Positions 1-6,934 of a stretch of 64,000 bases of DNA are shown piece by piece. Position numbers and translations under genes: made by a program. The notes below the pieces were generated by a model. It was not told the origin of the DNA. It saw only the letters and a program-made list of their open reading frames with translations, and searched no databases. This DNA comes from Rhodocyclales bacterium (lineage in GTDB: Bacteria; Pseudomonadota; Gammaproteobacteria; Burkholderiales; Rhodocyclaceae): the NCBI GenBank assembly GCA_016214145.1, contig JACRPA010000010.1, positions 62,001-126,000 on the forward strand, written 5' to 3'. How positions within the stretch are numbered: position 1 is the stretch's first letter; each line of letters opens with the position of its first letter.

Positions 1-987
1 GCCGCCCTCGAAGCGCAGCGAGGTGCGGCCGCAGTCGCAGCGCGCGGTGGTGGTGCGCACGATGTCACCGGTGCGGTAGCGGACGATGGGGAAGCCCCAG
101 CGGCCGAGGTTGGTGATGACCAGCTCGCCGCGCTCGCCCTCCGCCACCGGCTTGCCGCTGGCCGGGTCGAGGATCTCGGCGATGAACTCGCTCTCGATGA
201 GATGGGTGCCGCCGGGCTGGGCCTGGCACTCGAAGGAATGCGCGCCGACTTCGGTGGCGCCGGCGTGGTCGAAGCACTTGGCGCGCCAGACATCCTCGAT
301 GCGCGCCTTGGTCGCCGGCACGTTGGCGCCGGGCTCGCCGGCATGCACCGTGGCCTTCATGGGAATGGTGGACAGATCGAAGCCGGTCTCGCGCGCCACC
401 TCCGCCAGGCGCAGGGCGTAGGTCGGCGTGCAGCAGAGCACGGTGGCGCCGGCCTCGCGCATGAGCTCGAGGCGCTGCGGCGAGTCGCGCCCGCCGCCGG
501 GAATCATCAGCGCGCCCAACTGGCGCGCGCCTTCGGTGGCGGCCCAGAAGCCGACGAAGGGGCCGAAGGAGAAGGCCATGAAGATGCGGTCGGCGGCGGT
601 GATGCCGGCGCCGGCCAGCACGTGGCCCCAGCAGCGGCCCCACCACTGCCAGCCGGCCTCGGTGTCGGGCACCTTGAGCGGCACGCCGGTGGTGCCGGAG
701 GTCTGGTGGAAGCGCACGTACTGCTCGACCGGATAGGTGAGGTTGTGGCCGAAGGGGCCGTGGGCGGCCTGGTCCTCCATCAGCTCGTGCTTGGTGGTGA
801 GCGGCAGGCGGGCGAGGTCGTCGAGCGAGCGGATGTCCTCGGGCGCCACGCCGGCGGCCTTCCACTTGTCCGTGTAGAAGCGGTTCCTGCCCCACAGTTC
901 GCGGGACATGGCCTGGAATTTGTCGAGTTGCAGCGCGGCGAGCTGCCCGCGCGGCAGGGTTTCGGTGCCTTGGTCGAAATAGGTCAT
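1..987 (-). CDS. PaaK-like phenylacetate-CoA ligase family protein (3' end outside window)
   Basis: An adenylate-forming acyl-CoA ligase that would activate an aromatic acid with ATP and CoA in the cytoplasm. About 329 residues are visible of the roughly 430 usual for PaaK; the C-terminus runs off the window. Visible are the phosphate-loop motif HQTSGTTGVPLKV near residue 95, HAGEPGA near 220, a GATEVG stretch near 245, and RYRTGDIVRT near the cut end, all typical of the PaaK group. The ATG at 987 gives MTYFDQGTETLPR, a normal PaaK start. It is the last visible gene of the phenol cluster. Because phenylphosphate carboxylase produces 4-hydroxybenzoate, a role as 4-hydroxybenzoate-CoA ligase is attractive, but this is inference; substrate cannot be read from sequence. 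Confidence 0.85.
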   Translation of the reverse strand, partial: MTYFDQGTETLPRGQLAALQLDKFQAMSRELWGRNRFYTDKWKAAGVAPEDIRSLDDLARLPLTTKHELMEDQAAHGPFGHNLTYPVEQYVRFHQTSGTTGVPLKVPDTEAGWQWWGRCWGHVLAGAGITAADRIFMAFSFGPFVGFWAATEGARQLGALMIPGGGRDSPQRLELMREAGATVLCCTPTYALRLAEVARETGFDLSTIPMKATVHAGEPGANVPATKARIEDVWRAKCFDHAGATEVGAHSFECQAQPGGTHLIESEFIAEILDPASGKPVAEGERGELVITNLGRWGFPIVRYRTGDIVRTTTARCDCGRTSLRFEGG

Positions 988-1031
988 AAGGGGGGAATCG
1001 AAAAAAAAGCCTCTCCGCTTTGTTCGGTCTG

Positions 1032-1493
1032 CTAGGTCTTGCTGTCGCGCATCTCCTTGTACACGGACTGCTCCATGGCCAGCATGGCTTCGCGCTGCCC
1101 GGCGGGCCAGACGTAGGACAGGGCGTTGGTCGCCACGCCCGGCCAGGACTGGTCCTTGGCGCCGATCACCTCCATCTCGAAGAGCTGGATGACGTAAGGC
1201 GCGGCGGCATCGAGGCGCGGCTTGAGCTGGCGCGCGCGTCCCTTGACGAGGAAAGCGACATCGCCCTGGCCGATGATCTGCAGCGCGGCCTGTCCGTTGC
1301 GCAGCAGGTTGGCCATGGTCGAGCCGCCCTCGTCGACGGCGAAGCGCAGCCGCCCGGCATCGAGCGCGACGATCCAGGAATACGCGGAAGTGGCGTAGCC
1401 GTCCGCGCCGGCGGTGAGCAGCAGGCCGGGCGCGCCGGGGCGCAGGCAGGCGACGAGCTTGTCGGGCATTTGCGGGGTGATGTTGCCGATCAT
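1032..1493 (-). CDS. pyridoxamine 5'-phosphate oxidase-like FMN-binding split-barrel protein
   Basis: 153 residues with the split-barrel pattern of PNPOx-like proteins: LLLTAGADGYATSAYSWIVAL, then RLRFAVDEGGSTMANLLRNGQAALQIIG and VAFLVKGRARQL. Members usually bind FMN, F420 or heme. The end (GQREAMLAMEQSVYKEMRDS) is helical. It follows the NUDIX gene by about 20 bases in the lower half of the phenol cluster, next to other flavin-related genes (UbiX, riboflavin kinase). The ATG at 1493 was chosen because the barrel starts just after it; the longer open frame upstream overlaps the NUDIX gene. The reaction is unknown. FMN binding is family knowledge, not shown here. Confidence 0.75.
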   Translation of the reverse strand: MIGNITPQMPDKLVACLRPGAPGLLLTAGADGYATSAYSWIVALDAGRLRFAVDEGGSTMANLLRNGQAALQIIGQGDVAFLVKGRARQLKPRLDAAAPYVIQLFEMEVIGAKDQSWPGVATNALSYVWPAGQREAMLAMEQSVYKEMRDSKT

Positions 1494-1508
1494 GGTTCCG
1501 TTCTCCTG

Positions 1509-1531
1509 AAAGTCAGTCCCGGCGCCACGGC
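1509..1531 (-). repeat. bipartite repeat GCCGT-N8-GACTGACTTT, copy 1
   Basis: Spacer GGCGCCGG. The NUDIX gene stop codon TGA lies inside the motif. Confidence 0.85.
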
Positions 1532-2028
1532 GCCGTTGCGTCGCGGATGACGCCGTAAAACCATTCGTCGATCGCCGCGCCGCTCGCCGGCGGCGGCTCC
1601 TGCGGCCATTCGTCCGGCGCGAAGAGGCCGGCCTCGATGGCATCGTCGCCTGCCGCCAGGACGCCGCCGATGACGTGGGCGCGGTAGGCGACGATCAGCA
1701 CGTTCACGTCGGCGCGCGAATACACGTCGAGCAGCCCGTCGAGCGCGATCTCCAGCCCCGTCTCTTCCCGCGCCTCGCGCAGCACCGCTTCGGGCACCGA
1801 CTCGCCCGTCTCGACATAGCCGGCCGGCGGCGCCCAGTAGCCGGCAAGCGGATCGGCCAGACGGCGGATCAGCACCAGCCTGCCTTCGTGTTCGATCAGC
1901 GCCATGCCCACCGGCGTCGGGTTGCGCCAGGCCACCGCGCCGCAGCGCTCGCATTGCTCGCGCAATTTGCCGTCGGCAAAAGTCAGTGCCACCAGTACGG
2001 CGCCGCAGTGCTGGCAGTGCCGCTGCAT
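1513..2028 (-). CDS. NUDIX hydrolase with N-terminal zinc ribbon
   Basis: 171 residues. The N-terminus has a zinc ribbon, C-x2-C (CQHC) and C-x2-C (CERC), then a complete Nudix box G-x5-E-x7-REAREETGL at about residues 70-92. The enzyme would hydrolyse a nucleoside diphosphate linked to another moiety. ATG at 2028 follows the riboflavin kinase stop by a few bases; a longer frame starting at 2055 would overlap that gene. Its place between riboflavin kinase/UbiX and an FMN-binding protein suggests a substrate such as FAD, or dimethylallyl diphosphate to give the dimethylallyl phosphate that UbiX uses. That is inference; housecleaning of nucleotides is the conservative alternative. Confidence 0.85.
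   Translation of the reverse strand: MQRHCQHCGAVLVALTFADGKLREQCERCGAVAWRNPTPVGMALIEHEGRLVLIRRLADPLAGYWAPPAGYVETGESVPEAVLREAREETGLEIALDGLLDVYSRADVNVLIVAYRAHVIGGVLAAGDDAIEAGLFAPDEWPQEPPPASGAAIDEWFYGVIRDATAPWRRD
1979..2001 (-). repeat. bipartite repeat GCCGT-N8-CACTGACTTT, copy 2
   Basis: Spacer ACTGGTGG, C in place of the first G. Inside the NUDIX coding region, read as V-L-V-A-L-T-F. Confidence 0.8.
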
Positions 2029-2032
2029 CCGT

Positions 2033-2440
2033 TCAACACACCACGCTGACGGCAACGCTGTCGCCGTCGCCCACGCCGAGCGCCTGGCGCATCGGCACGG
2101 CGGAGACGACCTCGAACTTGTCCGCCGGGTAGCCCGGCACCTCGGGGAACACCACCGCGCCGGTGATGCAGCCGCCGACCACGACGAGAAAGCACTTCGC
2201 CGCGCAGAAGCCGGCCTCGGGCGTGATGACGATGCCGGCCTCGCGCGCCATGACGCGCCGCGCCTCGTCCCAGTCCGGCCCGCTCATGTGCAGGTTGAAG
2301 GTGCCCGGGTAGGGCTCGAAGCCCAGCTTGGCGAGGAATTCGCGCCGCACCCACTCCAGCCGGGTGAAGTTCGCACCCTCGCCCAGGCCCGTGCAGGCCT
2401 CGCCGACCAGCAGCAGCGTTTCGGTTTCGGTCACCGTCAT
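2033..2440 (-). CDS. CTP-dependent riboflavin kinase (archaeal RibK/DUF120 type)
   Basis: 135 residues that match the archaeal CTP-dependent riboflavin kinase pattern: TGLGEGANF near the start, LGFEPYPGTFNL around residues 39-50, and a C-terminal half with FPEVPGYPADKFEVV followed by LGVGDGDSVAV. The family phosphorylates riboflavin to FMN with CTP. It is unusual outside archaea. ATG at 2440 is preferred over 2461 because GGGAG lies about 9 bases upstream of it. The gene lies between ubiX-like and NUDIX genes. FMN is the direct substrate of UbiX, so this enzyme probably feeds prenyl-FMN synthesis for the UbiD-type carboxylases (inference). Family call is strong; nucleotide donor not proven. 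Confidence 0.85.
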   Translation of the reverse strand: MTVTETETLLLVGEACTGLGEGANFTRLEWVRREFLAKLGFEPYPGTFNLHMSGPDWDEARRVMAREAGIVITPEAGFCAAKCFLVVVGGCITGAVVFPEVPGYPADKFEVVSAVPMRQALGVGDGDSVAVSVVC

Positions 2441-2474
2441 GGCCGCATCTCCCGCAAACATGGCATCAAGGTTC

Positions 2475-2533
2475 TGTAGGAGCCGCCTTGGCGGCGATAC
2501 GGCCGCCGCATCGCCAGCAAGCTGGCTCCTACA
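2475..2533. repeat. REP-like inverted pair (GTAGGAGC type)
   Basis: Two inverted units, TGTAGGAGCC...GGCGAT and ATCGCC...GGCTCCTACA, fill the gap between the riboflavin kinase and ubiX-like genes. Same head as the GTGGGAGC REPs elsewhere in the window. Probable transcribed hairpin within the operon. Confidence 0.8.
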
Positions 2534-2539
2534 GGCCCG

Positions 2540-3124
2540 CTATTTTTTCTTCAGCGCCTCCCGCTCCTCGTTGCCGGTCCAGCGCTTGAAGAGATCGAGG
2601 TCGAGGTCGAACTGGTCGAGCGCCTTGTTCACCGACTGCATGACGAGGTCCTCTATCGTCTTCGGCTTGTGGTAGAAGGCCGGCAGCGGCGGCACCAGCA
2701 CGGCGCCGCATTCGGTGACCTGCGTCATCAGGCGCAGGTGGCCGAGGTGCAGGGGCGTCTCGCGCAGCATCAGCACCAGCTTGCGCCGCTCCTTGAGGCA
2801 GACGTCGGCGGCGCGGATGAGCAGGTTGGTGTTGAAGGAGTTGGCGACGGCGGAAAGCGTCTTGATCGAGCACGGCGCGAGGACCATCCCGGCATGGCGG
2901 AAGGAACCCGAGGAGATGCAGGCGCCGACGTCGTTGATGTCGTGCACATGGGTGGCGAGGCGCTTGACGTCCTCCACCGAGTAGTCCGTCTCGTAGACGA
3001 TGGTGCGCTTGGCCGAATCGCTCATGACGAGATGCGTCTCCACGCCGGCCTTCTGCAGCACCTCCAGAATGCGGATGCCGTAAATGGCGCCGCTCGCCCC
3101 GGAAATTCCCACCACCAGTTTCAT
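2540..3124 (-). CDS. UbiX-like flavin prenyltransferase
   Basis: 194 residues of the UbiX/Pad1 family, which joins FMN and dimethylallyl phosphate into prenyl-FMN, the cofactor of UbiD-type (de)carboxylases. Visible: the N-terminal flavin loop GISGASGA (7-14), LVMSDSAKRTI (32-42), the SSGSF loop (71-75), APCSIKTLSAVANS (83-96) and the late RETPLHLGHLRLM motif. The ATG at 3124 overlaps the stop of the upstream ubiD-like gene by four bases, so the two are translationally coupled. It most likely makes cofactor for PpcA/PpcB and the third UbiD protein. Function in general ubiquinone synthesis is possible but less likely given the context. Confidence 0.92.
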   Translation of the reverse strand: MKLVVGISGASGAIYGIRILEVLQKAGVETHLVMSDSAKRTIVYETDYSVEDVKRLATHVHDINDVGACISSGSFRHAGMVLAPCSIKTLSAVANSFNTNLLIRAADVCLKERRKLVLMLRETPLHLGHLRLMTQVTECGAVLVPPLPAFYHKPKTIEDLVMQSVNKALDQFDLDLDLFKRWTGNEEREALKKK

Positions 3125-4473
3125 GACCCACCTCTGCTTATCGTTGCGGCCACTGCGCGCGCCCGGGCCACGGCGGCGGGCGGCATGGCGATCTTGTCGA
3201 AGGCCGCGCCTGCCCCACGCGTGGCATCGTAGCCCATCTTCGAGCCGGCGCCGCCGGCGGCGGAAGGATCGATGATGTAGCCTTCCATGCCGCCCAGGAT
3301 CACCGTGTCGCGGTCGGGCTGGAAGCGCGTGGCGAGCGCCCAGGCCACCTCGCGCGGATTGCGGATGTCCACGTCGTCGTCGACCACCGTCAGCACCTTC
3401 AGGCGGCGGTCGAGGGTCAGCGCCAGGTGGATCAGGCGGCGCACCTCGTGGCCCGGACAGTCCTTCACCGCGATCACCGCGGCGAAGCTGCAGGTGCCGG
3501 GCACCAGTTCCAGATCGACGACGCCGCGCACCAGGCCCTTCAGCTGGCCGAGCAGTTCCGCCCCGCCGGCGAGCGAGAGCAGCGTGTCGACGTCGGCCGT
3601 CCACGGCACCAGCGCCGGAAAGATGAAATCCCTGCGGTGCGTGACGGCGCTCGCCTCGATGACCGGGCTGACATTGGTGAAGTAGGCGCCGGTGTTCTCG
3701 CCGAAGGGCCCCTCCGGCTCGCGCACGCCGGGCAGGACATGGCCTTCGAGGACGACCTCGGCGCGCGCCGGCACCTCGACATCCACCGTCACGGCGCGGG
3801 CCAGTTCCACCGGCGCGCCGCGCAGGGCGCCGGCGATGTCCATCTTGTCGGGACCGAGCGGGCCGGTCTTCACCACCGAGGCGATGAGCAGGGCCGGATC
3901 GACGCCGAGCGCAATCGCGACTTCCAGCGGCCTGCCCTCGCGCTCGGCGTTGGCGAGGAACTGCGAGAGGGGCGGATTGGAAAACAGCACGCCGAAGCGG
4001 TTGCCGCCCTTGAACATCATGCGGTGGATGCCCATGCCGCGCTGGCCCGTTGCCGGATCGCGCGCCAGCACCACGCCGCAGGTGAGGAAGGGCGCGGCGT
4101 CCTTCTCATGGTGGGTGAGCAGCGGCAGCAGCGCCTGCACGTCGGCCGGCTGGCGATGCACCACCTCCTGTACCGGCGTCTCCCTGGCCTGCACCGGCGG
4201 CAGGCGCTGCCCGGTGCGTTCGACGTAGGTGTCGATGAGGCGATCCTCGGTCGTGCCGATGGCGCGCGCGGCGAGCCGGCGGCTGGAGAGCAGGTTACCG
4301 GCGATGCGCATGCCGGGCCGGCCCCTGACGTTCTCGAAGAGCACCGCGCGGCCGCTGGCCTGCACCTCGGCGAGCAGCGCGGCGATCTCGAACTGCGGAT
4401 CGAGCGGCTCGCGGACGCGGATCAGGTCGCTGCCGAGGTCGTCCAGAAAAGCCCTGAGGTCCGCGTAAGCCAT
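3121..4473 (-). CDS. UbiD-family decarboxylase (third UbiD homologue of the cluster)
   Basis: 450 residues of the UbiD family (prenyl-FMN dependent reversible (de)carboxylases). The catalytic stretch REPEGPFGENTGAY keeps both acidic residues of the E-G-P-F-G-E motif. Other family blocks are FENVRGRPGMRIAGNLLSS, CGVVLARDP, GIHRMMFKGG and the VTVVDDDVDI stretch near residue 365. It is about 30 residues shorter than PpcA and clearly divergent from PpcA and PpcB. It is coupled by ATGA overlap to ubiX-like. Possible roles are a non-oxidative hydroxybenzoate decarboxylase or an accessory to phenylphosphate carboxylase. Which one cannot be decided from sequence. Confidence 0.9.
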   Translation of the reverse strand: MAYADLRAFLDDLGSDLIRVREPLDPQFEIAALLAEVQASGRAVLFENVRGRPGMRIAGNLLSSRRLAARAIGTTEDRLIDTYVERTGQRLPPVQARETPVQEVVHRQPADVQALLPLLTHHEKDAAPFLTCGVVLARDPATGQRGMGIHRMMFKGGNRFGVLFSNPPLSQFLANAEREGRPLEVAIALGVDPALLIASVVKTGPLGPDKMDIAGALRGAPVELARAVTVDVEVPARAEVVLEGHVLPGVREPEGPFGENTGAYFTNVSPVIEASAVTHRRDFIFPALVPWTADVDTLLSLAGGAELLGQLKGLVRGVVDLELVPGTCSFAAVIAVKDCPGHEVRRLIHLALTLDRRLKVLTVVDDDVDIRNPREVAWALATRFQPDRDTVILGGMEGYIIDPSAAGGAGSKMGYDATRGAGAAFDKIAMPPAAVARARAVAATISRGGS

Positions 4474-4497
4474 GTTGGGAAGCGAATACTGAACTTG

Positions 4498-4568
4498 TTA
4501 TTCCCGCGAAAGCGGGAATCCAGAAGTCGCATGGATTCCGGGTTCCGCTGCGCGGCCCCGGAATGACG
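4498..4568. repeat. GTCATTCCCGC-type palindromic repeat
   Basis: Hairpin TTCCCGCGAAAGCGGGAA followed by a second, weaker arm ending in GGAATGACG. One of four such elements (others near 9.1, 29.1 and 49.2 kb). It separates ppcC from the ubiD-like gene. Confidence 0.8.
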
Positions 4569-4593
4569 GAGCTTCATTCACCGGCATGGGCCA

Positions 4594-4848
4594 TTACAGG
4601 TACTTCGCCGGCATGCGCTGCACGTCGCCGAGCACCTTGATGGAGAAGCGGCTCTTGCTCATCTGTCCCCGCCCGAGGCGCACCTGCAACTGGTCGGGGA
4701 ATTTCTTGAGGTCGCTCGACACCTGCGCCCTGACGCGCTTGTAGGTGTACTTGTGCAGGCCTGGGTTGAGCGTGCGGATGGTCAGCTCGATATCCTGGCC
4801 CTCGGCCAGCTCCGCTACGTCCATGACGAAAACTTCCCATTGGTTCAT
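4594..4848 (-). CDS. ppcC: phenylphosphate carboxylase, small 10-kDa subunit
   Basis: 84 residues, about 10 kDa, matching the size of the unique small (gamma) subunit of the Thauera/Aromatoleum enzyme. The chain is basic and strand-rich (ELTIRTLNPGLHKYTYKRV), with no recognisable catalytic motif. It lies 12 bases after ppcA. In the known enzyme the alpha, beta and gamma subunits form the core that exchanges CO2 with the carboxylate. The symbol rests on size, position and the four-gene set ppcB-D-A-C rather than on a motif. Confidence 0.85.
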   Translation of the reverse strand: MNQWEVFVMDVAELAEGQDIELTIRTLNPGLHKYTYKRVRAQVSSDLKKFPDQLQVRLGRGQMSKSRFSIKVLGDVQRMPAKYL

Positions 4849-4860
4849 CGTCGGTTCTCC

Positions 4861-6309
4861 TTATTTGACCGGCGGGTAGCCGTAGGCGGTCCAGTTGGAT
4901 GTGACCCGGTCCTGGATTTCCTGCGAGTACACGCTCTTGAACGACACCGTGGTCGGCACATCGTTCACCGGGTCCCAGTCCAGCGGCCAGAGGCAGTCGA
5001 ACAGCACCTTCGAGCCGATCGAGTACTTGCGCTCATGCGGCGTGGCGAAGGGATACAGCGGCGTGCCGGGCGCATTCCTGTAGATGTGGATGCCGTTGGC
5101 CGGATGGCAGCGCGTGCACAGGGCGTGGTAGACCTCGTTCCAGTTGTAGATGTCGGTCTTGTCGTCGACCACCACCACCATGTGGAACCAGGGGCCGAGC
5201 TTGCTGCCGAAGGCAAGCTGGGCGATCTGGCTGGCGATGCCGGAATAGGTCGGCTTCACGCCGACGATCATCATGTGGTGCGTCGAGCGCGGATGCATGT
5301 AGACGCCGGTGATCGGGATGCCCTGGCTCTTCAGCAGCTTCTCCAGCTCGAGGCCGAGCGAGAAGGAGCGCAGCAGTTGCCCCTCGTCCTGCGGCACGCC
5401 CATGTTGGAGATGGTCATCGTCGCGTTGTTGCGGTAGGTGATGCAGTTCACGCGGAAGGTGACGCGGAAGTCGCGCGGGCTGGTGCGGTAGCCGGTGTAC
5501 TCGCCGAAAGGGCCCTCCTCGACCTTGTAGTCGGGGCAGATCTCGCCTTCGATGATGATTTCGGCGTCGGCCGGCACTTCGAGGTCGTTGGTCTCGCACT
5601 TGACCAGCCGCGCCGGCTCGCCGGACAGCATGCCGACCAGTTCCGGCTCGGGAATCGGCGAGGGCGCGCAGGCCGCCATCGCCGCCAGGGGCGAGAGGCC
5701 GATGGCGGTGGCGAAGGGACAGCTCTCGCCGCGCGGCAGGTAGTACTCGTTGAGCGCCTTGCCGAGGTCGGAGAAGGGGAACACCGCGCCGGACATGGTG
5801 CGCGAGTCCCACATCATCTGCCGGTACATGCCCCAGTTCACGTCGCCGCGCACCGGGTGCTTCGTCACCACGGCGTGCCAGGTGCCGACGTAGCGGCCGC
5901 CGTCGCCGTCGTGCACCAGCGGCACCGGCAGCTTGCACAGGTCGACATCGGCGCCCCTGAGGATGTTCTCCTTGCAGGGCGCGTCCTTCCGGTCGACCAG
6001 CACCGGCTGAATCGGCTCGCTGTTGGTGCGCTTGAGATACTCCCTGCCGATTTCCGGCAGCGAGGACGCCGGGTCCATGCCGAGGGAAATGGCCATGCGG
6101 CGATAGGTGGACAGCGGCGCGCCGAAATAGGAGAAGCCGGGATAGTCCTTGATCTTCTCCATGAAGGGCGCCGGCGCCTCCAGCTCGCAGGCGCGGCGGA
6201 CGATGGCGCCCGCCTCGTTGTCCCAATCGACTTCCTGCCTGATGCGTACCGCGTCGCCGGACTTGATGCAGGCCTCGACGAATTCTCGATTGCTTCTGGG
6301 TGCCGCCAC
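4861..6309 (-). CDS. ppcA: phenylphosphate carboxylase, UbiD-like alpha subunit
   Basis: 482 residues, UbiD family. With PpcB it forms the catalytic core that carboxylates phenylphosphate to 4-hydroxybenzoate. Both glutamates of the EGPFGEYTGY motif are present. Further blocks are FMEKIKDYPGFSYFGAPLSTYRRMA, LVDRKDAPCKENIL, YVGTWHAVVTKHP and FHMVVVVDDKTDIYNWNEV. The start is taken as GTG at 6309 (VAAPRSNREF): AAGGAG lies about eight bases before it, while the longer frame begins inside ppcD. Order ppcB-ppcD-ppcA-ppcC is the one known from Aromatoleum. The alpha/beta naming follows that order and could be swapped if the reference order is misremembered. Confidence 0.92.
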   Translation of the reverse strand: MAAPRSNREFVEACIKSGDAVRIRQEVDWDNEAGAIVRRACELEAPAPFMEKIKDYPGFSYFGAPLSTYRRMAISLGMDPASSLPEIGREYLKRTNSEPIQPVLVDRKDAPCKENILRGADVDLCKLPVPLVHDGDGGRYVGTWHAVVTKHPVRGDVNWGMYRQMMWDSRTMSGAVFPFSDLGKALNEYYLPRGESCPFATAIGLSPLAAMAACAPSPIPEPELVGMLSGEPARLVKCETNDLEVPADAEIIIEGEICPDYKVEEGPFGEYTGYRTSPRDFRVTFRVNCITYRNNATMTISNMGVPQDEGQLLRSFSLGLELEKLLKSQGIPITGVYMHPRSTHHMMIVGVKPTYSGIASQIAQLAFGSKLGPWFHMVVVVDDKTDIYNWNEVYHALCTRCHPANGIHIYRNAPGTPLYPFATPHERKYSIGSKVLFDCLWPLDWDPVNDVPTTVSFKSVYSQEIQDRVTSNWTAYGYPPVK

Positions 6310-6320
6310 GTCTCGTCTCC

Positions 6321-6827
6321 TTAGATTTTTGAAAGGATCTTGTCCCACTTGCCCTGCGTCTTGAGGATCAGCTCGGCCACCTCGCGCACCGCGCCGTAGC
6401 CGCCGCGCGCCTGCGTCACGTACTCGGCGGCGTCCTTCACCTCCTGCACGGCGTCGGCCACCGCCACCGGAAAACCGACGCGCTTCATCATCGACAGGTC
6501 GACCAGGTCGTCGCCGACGTAGGCCACCTGGGCATCGGTGATGCCCATCTCCTTGATCATCACCTCGTAGGGCTCGGTCTTCTTCTTGATGCCCTCGTGG
6601 AAGTGCTTGATCCTCAGCTCCTCGGCGCGGTGGCGCACGGCGCCCGACTTCTTCGAGGTGATGATGGCGACGTCGACGCCGGTCATCTGCAGCGCAACCA
6701 CGCCGAAGCCGTCCTTGATGTCGAAGTTGCGTTGCTCCAGGCCGTTGTCGTCGATGACGATGCGGCCGTCCGTCATGACGCCGTCGACGTCGAGGATGAC
6801 CAGCTTGATGTCCTTGGCTTTTTCCAT
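6321..6827 (-). CDS. ppcD: phenylphosphate carboxylase, HAD-like delta subunit
   Basis: 168 residues, about 18 kDa, of the HAD phosphatase superfamily close to KdsC. The HAD motif I DVDGVMTDG (13-21) carries both aspartates, motif II is ITSKKS (57-62), and motif III/IV is YVGDDLVDLSMM. This is the phosphatase-like subunit that completes phenylphosphate carboxylation and drives release of phosphate. ATG at 6827 has an AAGGAAGG ribosome site just upstream; a longer frame from 6845 lacks one. KdsC itself is ruled out by the position between two ppc UbiD genes. Confidence 0.92.
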   Translation of the reverse strand: MEKAKDIKLVILDVDGVMTDGRIVIDDNGLEQRNFDIKDGFGVVALQMTGVDVAIITSKKSGAVRHRAEELRIKHFHEGIKKKTEPYEVMIKEMGITDAQVAYVGDDLVDLSMMKRVGFPVAVADAVQEVKDAAEYVTQARGGYGAVREVAELILKTQGKWDKILSKI

Positions 6828-6853
6828 GTTTCCTTCCTTATGCAACCGCTCCT

Positions 6854-6912
6854 TGTAGGTCGGCCTTTAGGCCGACATCGGCCGTGGTTGTCGGGCTGAA
6901 GCCCGACCTACA
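6854..6912. repeat. GTAGGTCGG inverted-repeat element
   Basis: Two hairpin units, TGTAGGTCGGCC..GGCCGAC and GTCGGGC..GCCCGACCTACA, head to head between ppcB and ppcD. Same family as elements near 21.8, 34.5, 45.7 and 57.3 kb. Confidence 0.85.
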
Positions 6913-6934
6913 ATCGACCCACGGCCCGACCTGT

